Origin: Deltaproteobacteria bacterium
GTDB taxonomy: Bacteria > CG2-30-53-67
Direction: 5' to 3'
NCBI GenBank assembly: GCA_013151235.1
Contig: JAADIO010000032.1
Span: 12,923-76,922 of the forward strand
Length of the DNA: 64,000 nucleotides
Each line of letters opens with the position of its first letter. The stretch's first letter is position 1. Below the pieces are notes generated by a model, which made no database searches, was not told the DNA's origin, and was given only the letters and a program-made list of their open reading frames with translations. This document shows positions 18,825-27,677 of the stretch, one piece after another. The position numbers and the translations under genes are program-made.

Positions 18825-19457
18825 ATGGAACGACTCCCCGGGGTGAAACGATTTTTGAAGACCCACCAGAACTGGGTGCAGATGACCCTTCCAGGGCTGG
18901 TGATTGCGGGGCTGGTCCTGGTTCTGATCGTTCCGAAGGTCAGGCAGTGGTATGCCCTGCAGCAGGAGATTGGAAAGGTGGGCAGGCAAATGGAACGAGT
19001 CTCGATGGATTTGGCTTCTCTCCCGCCGGAGCGGCTTCAGCGCCTTGCCCGGGCCGATGCGGACGATCGGGAACGGCTGCCCGGCCGGGGTCGGTTCTAC
19101 ACCTACCTGGGGCACCTCCGGGAACTGGGCCGCTCCCTGGGGATTGATGAGATCACTTATTTTCGGGGTGCAGTGGAACGGGTCGACATGGATGAGATTC
19201 TGGCTCGTTCGACCTTCAATGAGTTGCCCATCTCTCTGGATCCGGACTCGAATGTCTTGTATGGCATTCCCGTGAAGATCCAGTTTCAGGCCCCCTACCG
19301 GACCCTCTATCGGTTTCTGAGGTCGCTCCGGGGAGGAAAACGGTTGACCGATATCCGGGAAGTGCGGGTCAAAAAAAAATCCGGATCTCTTGCGGTGGAG
19401 ATGAAGATGGAACTCTATTATCTTGTGAAAAATTCGGGAAGAAAAGATGCTGCGTAA
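18825..19457 (+). CDS. PilO/GspM-like assembly protein
   Basis: A 210-residue bitopic protein: a short cytoplasmic tail, one membrane helix (about residues 22-40), a coiled coil and a ferredoxin-like periplasmic domain ending VEMKMELYYL. This is the layout of PilO and GspM, which pair with PilN or GspL. The ATG at 18825 has AAGGAG. It overlaps the following gene by 11 bp. Sequence similarity inside the family is low, so the assignment rests mainly on order and architecture. Confidence 0.8.
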   Translation: MERLPGVKRFLKTHQNWVQMTLPGLVIAGLVLVLIVPKVRQWYALQQEIGKVGRQMERVSMDLASLPPERLQRLARADADDRERLPGRGRFYTYLGHLRELGRSLGIDEITYFRGAVERVDMDEILARSTFNELPISLDPDSNVLYGIPVKIQFQAPYRTLYRFLRSLRGGKRLTDIREVRVKKKSGSLAVEMKMELYYLVKNSGRKDAA

Positions 19458-19920
19458 CAAGGTCTTCTTCCTGCTCCTGATCGTGTCGGTGTTCTTCGCC
19501 GTTTACCGGAATTATACCTTTTTCCGCAAACGGTTCCATGCCATGACACCGTCGGCGATGGCCTCTCTGCCGGTTTCGCCGGATCGGGTGCCGGGGGAGA
19601 AGAAAGAAGACAAAGTCGATGGACTCTCCACCGCCGACCGGCTCCGGTTTGCGGCGGGCGCAGGCCGGGACCCTTTTGTCCTTCCTGGAGGAGAGACTTT
19701 CGCTGTGCCGCAAGTGTCGTCGAAAACGAACCGGTTGCCCCGCCTGAACGCTGTTCTGTGGAGCCGGGGACGTCGGGTTGCCTTGTTGGATGGGGAGATC
19801 CATCAGGAAGGGGAGAATATCTCCGGACACAGGATCCTCCGGATTGAGCCGGATCGGGTGATCCTGGCCGGTGGGGGAGGCGAGGTGATGATCGAGCTGA
19901 AAAAGGGGGAAACCCCCTGA
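19447..19920 (+). CDS. PilP/GspC-like linker protein
   Basis: A 157-residue protein with an N-terminal membrane helix (about residues 5-20), a proline- and charge-rich linker, and a GRDPFVLP motif followed by a small beta domain (HR-domain or PilP type). Such proteins link the inner-membrane complex to the secretin. It lies just before the secretin gene, as pilP precedes pilQ and gspC precedes gspD. Confidence 0.8.
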   Translation: MLRNKVFFLLLIVSVFFAVYRNYTFFRKRFHAMTPSAMASLPVSPDRVPGEKKEDKVDGLSTADRLRFAAGAGRDPFVLPGGETFAVPQVSSKTNRLPRLNAVLWSRGRRVALLDGEIHQEGENISGHRILRIEPDRVILAGGGGEVMIELKKGETP

Positions 19921-19939
19921 ACACAAAGGAGGAAATCTT

Positions 19940-21526
19940 TTGAAAAATATCCGTATCATCCTGCCGGGGCTTTTGCTCCTCATCCTCTGGGGATGTGCCG
20001 CCGGGAGCAAGACGATCGCAAAGCCGGCGCTTCCGGAACAATATACGCCGAAACCTTCCGTGCAGTCGGCCCCTCCGGGGGCCGAGTATCTCCTCCCGCA
20101 GATGGCCGGAAAGGAGTCGATCAAGGGAATCGACGGAGAGCGGTTCTCCATCGCCGTGCAGGATACAAAGCTCAAGGATGTTCTCATGGTTCTGGCCCGG
20201 GGCAGCCGTTATAATATGATCGTCGATCCCGCCATCAATGAATCCGTTACCATTGACCTGAAAAAGATGACCATGGGAGAGGCCCTGCAGGCGATTCTTT
20301 CTCCTCTGCACCTGCAGTACACGATTCGTGGGAACACGATTGAAGTTCTCCGCCCCCGAATGTCGACCCGCGTCTTCACCCTGAATTATATTACCGCCAG
20401 CCGGACCGGTGAAACCGGGTTGATTGTCAGCAGCGGTGGGAGAGGCGGGGAAAAGAGCTCCGCCGGGGACTACGGTACCGTAAAGTCGACGAACAAGGTG
20501 GACCTCTGGGCGGAGATCCGCAAAGGCCTGAACAGCATCCTTTTCGGTGGCGGCGGAGAGAATGGGAGTGGTCATCAGGAAGAGCGGCTGGTGATCAACG
20601 AGCATTCCGGGACCATTCTGGTCACGGCCCTGCCGGCGAAACTGATGGAGATCGCCGATTTTCTGGAGCGCGTCGAAGGATCGATCCAGCGGCAGGTAAT
20701 GATCCAGGCCAAGATTATCGAAGTGACCCTTTCCGACGGATTCAAGGCGGGAATCGACTGGGCGGGGATTCCCAATTTGCGGGGCTCCTTCGTGGGGAAC
20801 CTTACCTCGGGATTGGCTGCTGCACAACCCCTTCCCGCTTCCGTGGTACAGCATTTGAGTCCGGGTACCGGCAACTTCCAGATCGGCGCCACCAAGGGGG
20901 ATATCTCCATTCTCCTCGACATGATCGCCACCCAGGGGAAGGTTCATGTCCTCTCCAGTCCGAGGATCTCGACCCTGAACAACCAGAAGGCGATTATCAA
21001 GGCGGGGCGGGAGGACACCTTCTTCACCGTGAACAAGGAAACAAATACCGAGGGAGGCGTCCTGCAGGAAAATTTCAATGTCGACCGGGAGGACTACACC
21101 ATCGGCGTGGTCCTTGATGTGACGCCCCAGATCTCATCCGATGGGACGATCATCATGAATATTCATCCCAGCATCACCGATTTTGTTGAGGAAAAGACCT
21201 TCCCTCCGGGGGCTGTAGGGGTTGACATCTTGGCCAATGCGCCCGTTCTTGATGTCCGGGAAGTCGACACCATGGTCCGAGTCAAGGACGGCGAGACGAT
21301 TGTGATTGCCGGTCTGATGCAGGAAAAGACCGAGGAATCGACGACGTCCGTTCCGGTCCTGGGGGATATCCCGGTGTTCGGAAAACTGTTCCGGCGGGTG
21401 GAGAAGAAAAAGGAAAACACGGAACTGGTGATCCTGTTGCAGCCGGTTGTTGCCGTCGGCAGAAGCCCGGAAGCTGTCTCCTTTTCCTCTGGTGGGACAC
21501 CTCCTTTGACTCTGAGGCAACCATGA
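19940..21526 (+). CDS. gspD: Outer-membrane secretin (GspD/PilQ family), lipoprotein
   Basis: A 528-residue secretin. The signal peptide ends in a lipobox (LLILWGC), so the N-terminus is probably lipidated. It has an STN domain (about residues 70-145), one short N-domain and the C-terminal secretin barrel with VPVLGDIPVFGKLFRR. The start is a TTG with a strong AAAGGAGG site. The short periplasmic region (one N-domain rather than three or four) is closer to a compact PilQ/GspD hybrid. It forms the exit pore of the secretion system. Confidence 0.94.
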   Translation: MKNIRIILPGLLLLILWGCAAGSKTIAKPALPEQYTPKPSVQSAPPGAEYLLPQMAGKESIKGIDGERFSIAVQDTKLKDVLMVLARGSRYNMIVDPAINESVTIDLKKMTMGEALQAILSPLHLQYTIRGNTIEVLRPRMSTRVFTLNYITASRTGETGLIVSSGGRGGEKSSAGDYGTVKSTNKVDLWAEIRKGLNSILFGGGGENGSGHQEERLVINEHSGTILVTALPAKLMEIADFLERVEGSIQRQVMIQAKIIEVTLSDGFKAGIDWAGIPNLRGSFVGNLTSGLAAAQPLPASVVQHLSPGTGNFQIGATKGDISILLDMIATQGKVHVLSSPRISTLNNQKAIIKAGREDTFFTVNKETNTEGGVLQENFNVDREDYTIGVVLDVTPQISSDGTIIMNIHPSITDFVEEKTFPPGAVGVDILANAPVLDVREVDTMVRVKDGETIVIAGLMQEKTEESTTSVPVLGDIPVFGKLFRRVEKKKENTELVILLQPVVAVGRSPEAVSFSSGGTPPLTLRQP

Positions 21527-22491
21527 ATACCGGAGAATCAACGAGGGAACGGCGGGAAGGAGAAGGAGCCGGGTTGCACCTCTTCATGAACCGGAAAAGA
21601 ATCCGGGGCTATGGCAGTCTCGCGCTGATGTTTCTCTTTGTCATTGTCAGCCTGAAACTTCTCTTTCCGCCTGTGCCGGTAGGGGCTCTCGTGACGACAA
21701 ACGAGCCCCTCATCCCGACGAAACCGCCGGTACAAAAAGGGGGAAAAAGGATAGACATCCCTGTGGCGGAACACCCGAAAATCGTCCGGAGAAAGCTGCC
21801 CGGGGAGTTCGCTCCTCCGGAAAAGGCGGAAGTCGGGCAGATCACCATCTTGTCCCCGAAGCAGGCTGAAGTGAATGAGAAGACCTCCCGTAAGCTGATG
21901 GAACTTTCCACCTTTAATGAAGGAGTGGACGCGTTGGCGAGCGGAAACTACCTGGAGGCGGTGCTGAACTTCAACCGGACCCTCTCCGTTAACCCTCTCA
22001 ATGTCCGGGCCTGTAACAATCTCGGGCTGGCCTTGATGGAAACGGGAAAGGGGAAAGCCGCTGAAGAGGCCTTCCGCAAGGGGCTCGTCATCGACCCCGG
22101 GGATGTACGGTGCCTGAACAATCTTGCCCTCCTCTATATCCAAAGAGGAGAACCTGCCCGATCCCTCCCCTTGCTGGAGCGAATTGTTAAAGACCATCCG
22201 GGAGATGCCGTTGCCTGGACCAACCTGGGGGTGGCTGAAGGAAGAACAGGGAAAGCGGCTGCCGCCGAGACCGCCTACCGCCGGGCACTGAAACTGACCC
22301 CCGGGGATTACCGGGTCCATTTCAATCTTGCCCGAACCCTTGAAAAGGAGGGGCGGCTTATCGAAGCGATCTACTATTATCGGGCCTGTTTGCGGTTCCT
22401 TCCTTCGGCGGAAACCGGTCGGGCCCGGAAGGTGATCGCTCATCTGAAACAACTCCGGTCATCCCTCACCATTCCCGCCGTCCGGAAGTAA
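21523..22491 (+). CDS. Membrane-anchored TPR protein
   Basis: A 322-residue protein with a cytoplasmic tail, one membrane helix (about residues 30-50), a linker, and four to five tetratricopeptide repeats from about residue 125 (ACNNLGLALMETGKGKAAEEAF is typical). It overlaps the secretin stop by 4 bp. TPR proteins in this position are thought to help assemble the secretin or scaffold the matrix machinery; no specific role can be assigned. Confidence 0.85.
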   Translation: MNTGESTRERREGEGAGLHLFMNRKRIRGYGSLALMFLFVIVSLKLLFPPVPVGALVTTNEPLIPTKPPVQKGGKRIDIPVAEHPKIVRRKLPGEFAPPEKAEVGQITILSPKQAEVNEKTSRKLMELSTFNEGVDALASGNYLEAVLNFNRTLSVNPLNVRACNNLGLALMETGKGKAAEEAFRKGLVIDPGDVRCLNNLALLYIQRGEPARSLPLLERIVKDHPGDAVAWTNLGVAEGRTGKAAAAETAYRRALKLTPGDYRVHFNLARTLEKEGRLIEAIYYYRACLRFLPSAETGRARKVIAHLKQLRSSLTIPAVRK

Positions 22492-22711
22492 TTCTGCACA
22501 TAAATGGTTGCAATCATTCACTGTAGGATTTCTTTTCAATCATAACCTGCTGATTATAAAGAATTTTACGGTGAGACCCCGATTTTTCTCCCCAATCTGT
22601 CGGTTTTTCGTACAGGTTCCCCTTTGGTAGGGATGGGATCTGCGGCATTTGCCCTTTATCCATGCCGTAAATGTTCTGCAAAATGAATAGGTTACTGTAA
22701 TATATTAATAT

Positions 22712-22727
22712 TGGCATCGATTATGCA
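22712..22727 (+). promoter_or_regulatory. Sigma-54 promoter of the PEP-CTERM gene
   Basis: TGGCAT-N5-ATGCA with GG at 22713-22714 and GC at 22725-22726, exactly 12 bp apart as required for -24/-12. The predicted start is near 22738, 62 bp before the ATG. Sigma-54 control of PEP-CTERM genes through PrsR is known in other exosortase A systems. Confidence 0.72.
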
Positions 22728-22799
22728 TTCATGCTATGCAGTTATTGATTACTGCATTTTATATGGCTTGTTTGAAAAAATATTAAGGAGGTACGGATC

Positions 22800-23393
22800 A
22801 TGATCAAGAAAATGTGGAAAATTACGATGGTTGCCTTCCTCGGGGTTTTATTCTTGGCGCCGGATCTTTTCGCTTTCCCGGTGCTGGGATATGTCGATCC
22901 TGGTTTCGGTTCTGGCTATTCCTTGTCGACGACAAAGGTCGGGACGGCCACTTACACATTCAAAAATCTTGTCTCCGGATCAAACCTGAATCTTCAGTCG
23001 ATTTCTCTGGATTTTGAGAAAGATGTTTTTGACATGGACAACACCTCTCCTGTGTCGGGAAGCCTTCCTCCGGGCTGGTACTTTGCTCCTCCTATAGACC
23101 TTGGAACATATTCTTTTCAGATTACATTTACGCCCGGATTTGGAATACCGGAAGGCGGAGAGCTTTCATTCCAGATGGATTATACACTATGGGATGATGC
23201 CCTTTCCCTGGATTGGGACGAAGGGGGATACTGGGAACAAGGCTTCGGAGTGAAATATACAGGTGTGCATTTGCTTGTACCCGGCGGTTCAACTGCTCCC
23301 GTCCCGGAACCTGCGACCATGCTCTTGTTCGGGATCAGTCTCATCACCGTTGCCGGGTATGGAAGGCATCGTATGAACCGTAACAACAGTTAG
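22800..23393 (+). CDS. PEP-CTERM sorting-domain protein (exosortase substrate)
   Basis: A 197-residue exported protein. The signal peptide spans residues 1-25 and ends LFA. The central part is a small beta-rich domain without cysteines. The C-terminus is a textbook PEP-CTERM signal: VPEPAT, a hydrophobic helix (MLLFGISLITVAGYG) and a basic tail (RHRMNRN). The exosortase at 11286 is expected to cut at the PEP motif. The AAGGAGG site before the ATG is strong. It has its own sigma-54 promoter and a terminator, so it is monocistronic. Confidence 0.95.
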   Translation: MIKKMWKITMVAFLGVLFLAPDLFAFPVLGYVDPGFGSGYSLSTTKVGTATYTFKNLVSGSNLNLQSISLDFEKDVFDMDNTSPVSGSLPPGWYFAPPIDLGTYSFQITFTPGFGIPEGGELSFQMDYTLWDDALSLDWDEGGYWEQGFGVKYTGVHLLVPGGSTAPVPEPATMLLFGISLITVAGYGRHRMNRNNS

Positions 23394-23428
23394 GGTGCGA
23401 TTTAAAAGAGAATAAGGGGCTTTTCGGG

Positions 23429-23468
23429 AAGGCGTTTACAGTGATTGTAAGCGCCTTTTTCTTGTTTG
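23429..23468 (+). terminator. Intrinsic terminator after the PEP-CTERM gene
   Basis: A 12-bp stem (23429-23440 with 23446-23457, one G-U pair) with a 5-base loop is followed by TTTTTCTTGTTT. It lies 36 bp after the stop codon. Confidence 0.85.
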
Positions 23469-23469
23469 C

Positions 23470-23590
23470 CCGGCATGGTGGTAAACCCGGTTCCGGTAAC
23501 CGGGACGTGACCCTGACCAGGGGAAAGACAACCGGAATCGCAAGGGAATTGCCGGCAACGGCTGGGTCTGGAGGAAGCGATAGGATGTGA
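23470..23590 (+). other. GC-rich segment with RNA-like folding
   Basis: A 7-bp hairpin (CCCGGTT/AACCGGG) is followed by a CCCTGACCAGGG hairpin and a run reading roughly AAAGACAACCGG ... TTGCCGGC ... GGGTCTGGAGGAAGC. The style recalls domain I fragments of bacterial group II introns, but no reverse transcriptase, domain V or splice junction is present. It precedes an unknown gene, so a structured leader is also possible. Confidence 0.3.
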
Positions 23591-24103
23591 GTGATACATA
23601 TGGACTTGATCCGGCGTCCTGGGAGGGCAAGCGTGCAAGAGATCACGAAGTCCGATCGCTGCTTGAATTTTTTTTCCGGTTGTGATAGAAAATGCGACAT
23701 GGGGGGATCTTCAAGACCGCTGACAGGACTGATGAGCTGGGAACGGGTGGATGAACTGATTAAGCAGATCAGGTCCATAGGTCCCTGGTATATCTTTTCT
23801 CCCGCGGAAGGGGTTGATTCACTCTTTGAAGCAGGGGGGGAGGAGGCCTCTCGTTTTCTCGTCGCCCGTACGGAGGAGTTGAAAGCTCGTCCCTATGGTC
23901 CCGGATGGGTCTACGTTCATTCCCCCGATGCCCCCTCTTGGATCAAGATCTACGATCCCTGCAAATGCGGTTCTTCCTGCAGTATCACAACTCCCCCTGC
24001 TTGGTGGGAGATGGATTTGATCGATCCTGCGGATCGAATCGCCCCCGAGAATTCTTCGATGGAAGAAAAGAAGTTCCTTCTGCACTTTTTTAAGGGCAAA
24101 TGA
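23591..24103 (+). CDS. Hypothetical protein with Cys-rich elements
   Basis: A 170-residue protein that I do not recognise. It has an N-terminal Cys group (CLNFFSGCDRKC, residues 24-35) and a second group DPCKCGSSC near residue 137 followed by PPAWWEMD. No signal peptide or membrane helix is seen. The GTG at 23591 has an AGGA site; an ATG at 23600 is an alternative. Codon use looks like that of its neighbours. The paired Cys clusters could bind metal, which is inference. Confidence 0.55.
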   Translation: MIHMDLIRRPGRASVQEITKSDRCLNFFSGCDRKCDMGGSSRPLTGLMSWERVDELIKQIRSIGPWYIFSPAEGVDSLFEAGGEEASRFLVARTEELKARPYGPGWVYVHSPDAPSWIKIYDPCKCGSSCSITTPPAWWEMDLIDPADRIAPENSSMEEKKFLLHFFKGK

Positions 24104-24218
24104 CACGCACCCGGGGGAAATCACGCACCTCCTGAGATTCCTCCTGCCGGTTTTTCCACATTCGACCTTCTTGCAACATCTGTGTTTGCGGCATGGTATG
24201 AAAAAAACTTCTCAAATT

Positions 24219-24256
24219 GGGAATTTTTTTTCCTATATTGGGAAAAAATTTTCCAA
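24219..24256. promoter_or_regulatory. Paired palindromic sites upstream of a sigma-54 promoter
   Basis: Two 14-bp GG-N10-CC elements are GGAATTTTTTTTCC (24220-24233) and GGAAAAAATTTTCC (24241-24254). Their starts are 21 bp apart, two helical turns, and the nearer one lies 108 bp before the -24 box at 24362. The layout suits an enhancer-binding protein. A similar pair with the same spacing precedes the synthase gene at 58486. Confidence 0.55.
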
Positions 24257-24361
24257 TTCACAGATCGAAAATATCCAGAATAGAGCATAATCCATCCATA
24301 TACCAGTAAAAACAGTCCTAATTATCTGTTTTTTGAGGGTATATCCAAGTAATTGTGATTA

Positions 24362-24377
24362 TGGCATCGTATTTGCT
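24362..24377 (+). promoter_or_regulatory. Sigma-54 promoter of the DUF5658-like gene
   Basis: TGGCAT-N5-TTGCT, with GG at 24363-24364 and GC at 24375-24376. The predicted start is near 24388, 43 bp before the gene. Confidence 0.75.
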
Positions 24378-24430
24378 GTTATCGAGTATGGGAAGGGATG
24401 TTTCAGTGAGAAGAAAGGGGTGGTGTCGTC

Positions 24431-24877
24431 TTGAAGGAGCAAACCGAGAACCGACAAACGAATCGAGATCGACGCCGGAAACCGACGCCGATTTTCAGTC
24501 GGCATACCTTTTTCGGTCGCAGGAAATTGAACCGTCGAAGCTCCGACAGACATTACAATTACTATGTTGATTTATACAGTGCCCGCCTTTTTCTCATCCT
24601 CCTTCTGATTGTCATCATGTCTCTCCTCGATGCCGGTTATACCTACCGGTATATCTCGATGGGCGGCAAGGAGCTGAACCCGGTCATGGACTATTTTCTG
24701 AGCCGGGGAGTTTTCTCCTTTTTTTCTTACAAGTTCGTGATGACGGCTATCGGGGTTTTCGTCCTCTGTCTCCATAAGAACTTCCTCTTTGCCCGGAACA
24801 TGATTTCCGTGATCCTGGTCAGTTATATCCTCCTCATGTTCTACCATGTCTCCATTCTCTACGCTACGCTTCAATAA
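24431..24877 (+). CDS. DUF5658-like small membrane protein
   Basis: A 148-residue protein with a strongly basic N-terminus (residues 1-45, many Arg and Lys) followed by three membrane helices. The LLDAGYTYRYISMGGKELNPVM stretch matches the DUF5658 pattern of an early Asp and a later E-x-NP. The start is taken as TTG at 24431 behind an AAAGGGG element, because the next ATG falls inside the first helix. The function is unknown. It is preceded by a sigma-54 promoter and paired palindromes, so it may belong with the exosortase and PEP-CTERM regulon. Confidence 0.75.
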   Translation: MKEQTENRQTNRDRRRKPTPIFSRHTFFGRRKLNRRSSDRHYNYYVDLYSARLFLILLLIVIMSLLDAGYTYRYISMGGKELNPVMDYFLSRGVFSFFSYKFVMTAIGVFVLCLHKNFLFARNMISVILVSYILLMFYHVSILYATLQ

Positions 24878-25028
24878 AGGCAGAGGCACAGAGTTCAAAG
24901 GCAAACGTGGTCGCCACCCATCAAGATTGATACTGTGCACTAATTATAATCCCCCTTTTCAATATGATTAAGAATTTCCAGTTCCCCGATCCCCAATCTC
25001 TGTCAAGGTCTGCTATCCAAAGATCTTC

Positions 25029-25057
25029 TTGACGGGCTCGGGAAGTTCAACTATAGT
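25029..25057 (+). promoter_or_regulatory. Sigma-70 promoter of the PilZ gene
   Basis: TTGACG (25029-25034), a 17-bp spacer and TATAGT (25052-25057), about 65 bp before the preferred start codon. Confidence 0.7.
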
Positions 25058-25122
25058 AAAGTTCCCGGAAAGGATTTTTGAGCCCTTTTCCTGCCGTTTT
25101 TTCCCAATTGCAGGTCGTTTCC

Positions 25123-25785
25123 ATGGAGTCCTTTACAAATATCGTCAAAAAGATCGATTCGGTCCTTTCGGTGAATCAGAATATTGAGATCACTTTTGAC
25201 CATCCCGATTTCATGGTGGAATACAAAAGCCGGGTGGAGAGCATTCTGACCGACGGCATTGCCGTGGCTCCACCCACACGCAGGTGTATTGACGTCGGTA
25301 CCTCCTGCTGGGTCTATTTTTTGACCAAGGGACAACGCTACGGCTTTTCAAGCCGGGTGAGAGGCTATGGAAAGGAGCGGGTCGTCCTGTTGCTCCTAGC
25401 CCGCCCCCAGGAGATCCTGCGCCTTCAGCGGAGAAAATATTTCCGTGTTCCCGTCGAGATCCCTGTCGATTTCCAGGTACGGGAAGAAACAGAGACGTCT
25501 CTCCTGTCCGGTGTGATCCGCAACATCAGTTCCGGTGGTGTTCTCCTGATAGTCTCCCGGGATGTAGTTCCAGTGGGCAAAGAACTGCGGCTGCGTTTTA
25601 CCCTGAGTTCCGAGATTTCCCTTACGGAGATTCCGGGAAAAATCGTCCGTGTGGAAGAGGCGAAGAACGGAAAGAAATATGAATACGGTGTGGAGTTCAT
25701 TGATGTCCATAATCGTCTCCGGGATATCATCATGCGTTTTGTTTTTAACCGCGAAATTGAGTTGAACCGTTTGAGGCGGAGATAA
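25123..25785 (+). CDS. PilZ-domain cyclic-di-GMP receptor, YcgR-like
   Basis: A 220-residue cytoplasmic protein. The N-terminal half is the YcgR-type flagellar-brake domain. The C-terminal half is a PilZ domain with RRKYFRVPVEIPV (the RxxxR element, near residue 105) and later a ISSGGVLL (D/NxSxxG) motif, both needed for cyclic-di-GMP binding. The ATG at 25123 is preferred; a TTG at 25078 with an AAGGA site would add 15 residues. It probably couples cyclic-di-GMP to motility, secretion or polysaccharide output. Confidence 0.88.
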   Translation: MESFTNIVKKIDSVLSVNQNIEITFDHPDFMVEYKSRVESILTDGIAVAPPTRRCIDVGTSCWVYFLTKGQRYGFSSRVRGYGKERVVLLLLARPQEILRLQRRKYFRVPVEIPVDFQVREETETSLLSGVIRNISSGGVLLIVSRDVVPVGKELRLRFTLSSEISLTEIPGKIVRVEEAKNGKKYEYGVEFIDVHNRLRDIIMRFVFNREIELNRLRRR

Positions 25786-25890
25786 CCTGCCCTCGTATCC
25801 GGGGCTCGGATCGTCTTGCGGAGCCGGCGGAAACTGTGATATAAATGCACAATCTCCTGTGACCTATCCTGTGACGAAAAGAGGGCTTTT

Positions 25891-27636
25891 ATGGAAGATT
25901 CTACGGGTAGTTTTACCTTTGTATTGCATGCACATCTTCCCTATGTGGCTTCTCACGGGAAGTGGCCCCACGGTACCGACTGGCTGAATGAAGCGGCTGC
26001 CGAAACCTATCTCCCCCTGCTGAACGTATTTCACCGGCTCCTTCAGGAGGGACTCACCCCCCGGGTGACCCTCGGCATTACGCCCGTTCTGACGGAGCAA
26101 TTAGCGGATCCGGGTTTTAAGGAAGAATTTAAGACCTACCTTGTCCAGAAGCGGGAAGCAGCCCGTGCCGATCAGCGGGAGTTTCAGCGGACCGGAGAAA
26201 AACATCTCCGTGAAGTTGCTCTTTACTGGGAAGAGGTCTTTGACGCACGATTACGGGAATTCACCAAAATCTACGGGGAGGACCTGGTCGGGGCCTTCCG
26301 GTCGTTGCAGGATCGGGGGGCGATCGAGATCATCACCTGCGGTGCCACCCATGGTTATCTCCCGCTGATTGGAAGGGACGAATGTGTTCAGGCACAGATC
26401 CGGCAGGCCGTCCGTTCCTATGAACGGCATTACGGTAGGCGGCCGCGGGGAATCTGGCTGCCGGAATGTGCCTATCGGCCCCGGTATGAATGGAAACGGC
26501 CCCTGAAGGAGAATGTCAAGGATCCTGCCGTTCTTCGGAAGGGGGTGGAGGAATTCCTGGGCGAAGAGGAAATCGACTTCTTTGTGATCGATGCTCACCT
26601 CCTGCGGGGCGGGAAGGCGATTGGGGTTTATCTCGACCGGTTCGAGGGATTGCAGCGGCTCTGGGGACAGTTTGCCGACCGCTACAGCCCGACAAAGGAA
26701 AATACGGAACGTTCACCCTATCACTCTTACTATGTCGGCTCCTTCGGGGAGGAAAAAAAACGTCCTGTTTCGGTCCTCACCCGGGATCCCCGGACAGGGA
26801 TTCAGGTCTGGAGTGGAGAGCACGGGTACCCCGGCAATCCGGATTATCTCGACTTTCACAAGAAACATTTTCCCGGCGGTCACCGCTACTGGCGTGTGAC
26901 CGATGCGAAAGCGGACCTGGCCGACAAGCAGCCCTACGACCCCCGGAAGGTGCCGGAGATCGTGAGTCAACAGGCGGAACATTTCGTCGAACTGGTCAGG
27001 GAGATTCTTGCCGAGGCCCGGAAGAAAGGAGTGGAACAACCGTTGTTAACGGCTCCCTACGATGCAGAACTCTTCGGTCATTGGTGGTATGAAGGACCGG
27101 AATGGCTCTATGAGGTTCTGAAAAGACTCGACCGTGATCTTGAGGTCGATTTGACGACCGGTTCCCGTTATCTTTCCCGCTGTCCGAACACTACCGTGAT
27201 CTCCCTGCCGGAAGGCTCCTGGGGGGAGGGAGGGTTTCACTGGATCTGGCTCAATGAATGGACGGAGTGGGCCTGGAAGAAAATCTACGCGGCGGAGGAC
27301 CGGATGGTGGATCTGGCCGGCCGGTTCCGGGGCCGGACGGAGATTCCCCTGGTGCGGGTCTTAAATCAGCTTGCACGGGAACTCCTGCTTCTTGAAAGCT
27401 CGGACTGGCCCTTCTTGATCAGTACTCTGAGTGCCGGGGATTACGCCGAACTGCGAATCACTGAGCATGTGGAGGCCTTTCGAAGACTCGCCGATCTGGC
27501 GGAAAAAGTTGCGGAACGGAAGGGATTCAAAGAGGAGGAAGAAGAGATGCTGACTCTTTACGAGACACAGGACCACCTTTTTCCCGATATTGATTATCGT
27601 TGGTGGGCCGAGGTTGATTATCCGGTTCGGGCGTAG
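25891..27636 (+). CDS. GH57 1,4-alpha-glucan branching enzyme
   Basis: A 581-residue glycoside hydrolase family 57 protein. The N-terminal HAHLPYV motif, the nucleophile Glu192 in WLPECAYRP and the acid/base Asp391 in PYDAELFGHWW are present. After the barrel a helical domain of about 130 residues ends the protein, a typical layout for GH57 branching enzymes. It forms alpha-1,6 branches in glycogen-like polymers in the cytoplasm. No other glycogen gene is adjacent; it leads a run with DUF1844 and AsmA genes. Confidence 0.93.
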   Translation: MEDSTGSFTFVLHAHLPYVASHGKWPHGTDWLNEAAAETYLPLLNVFHRLLQEGLTPRVTLGITPVLTEQLADPGFKEEFKTYLVQKREAARADQREFQRTGEKHLREVALYWEEVFDARLREFTKIYGEDLVGAFRSLQDRGAIEIITCGATHGYLPLIGRDECVQAQIRQAVRSYERHYGRRPRGIWLPECAYRPRYEWKRPLKENVKDPAVLRKGVEEFLGEEEIDFFVIDAHLLRGGKAIGVYLDRFEGLQRLWGQFADRYSPTKENTERSPYHSYYVGSFGEEKKRPVSVLTRDPRTGIQVWSGEHGYPGNPDYLDFHKKHFPGGHRYWRVTDAKADLADKQPYDPRKVPEIVSQQAEHFVELVREILAEARKKGVEQPLLTAPYDAELFGHWWYEGPEWLYEVLKRLDRDLEVDLTTGSRYLSRCPNTTVISLPEGSWGEGGFHWIWLNEWTEWAWKKIYAAEDRMVDLAGRFRGRTEIPLVRVLNQLARELLLLESSDWPFLISTLSAGDYAELRITEHVEAFRRLADLAEKVAERKGFKEEEEEMLTLYETQDHLFPDIDYRWWAEVDYPVRA

Positions 27637-27677
27637 CATCTTTTCAGCAACAACAGTAGTCGCAGGGAGGAGAAGTG

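Noticed and set aside
19418-20947. Long open frame (509 codons) on the minus strand across the secretin gene
   Set aside because: It is antisense to a secretin with clear motifs and correct ribosome site; its translation has no recognisable domain.
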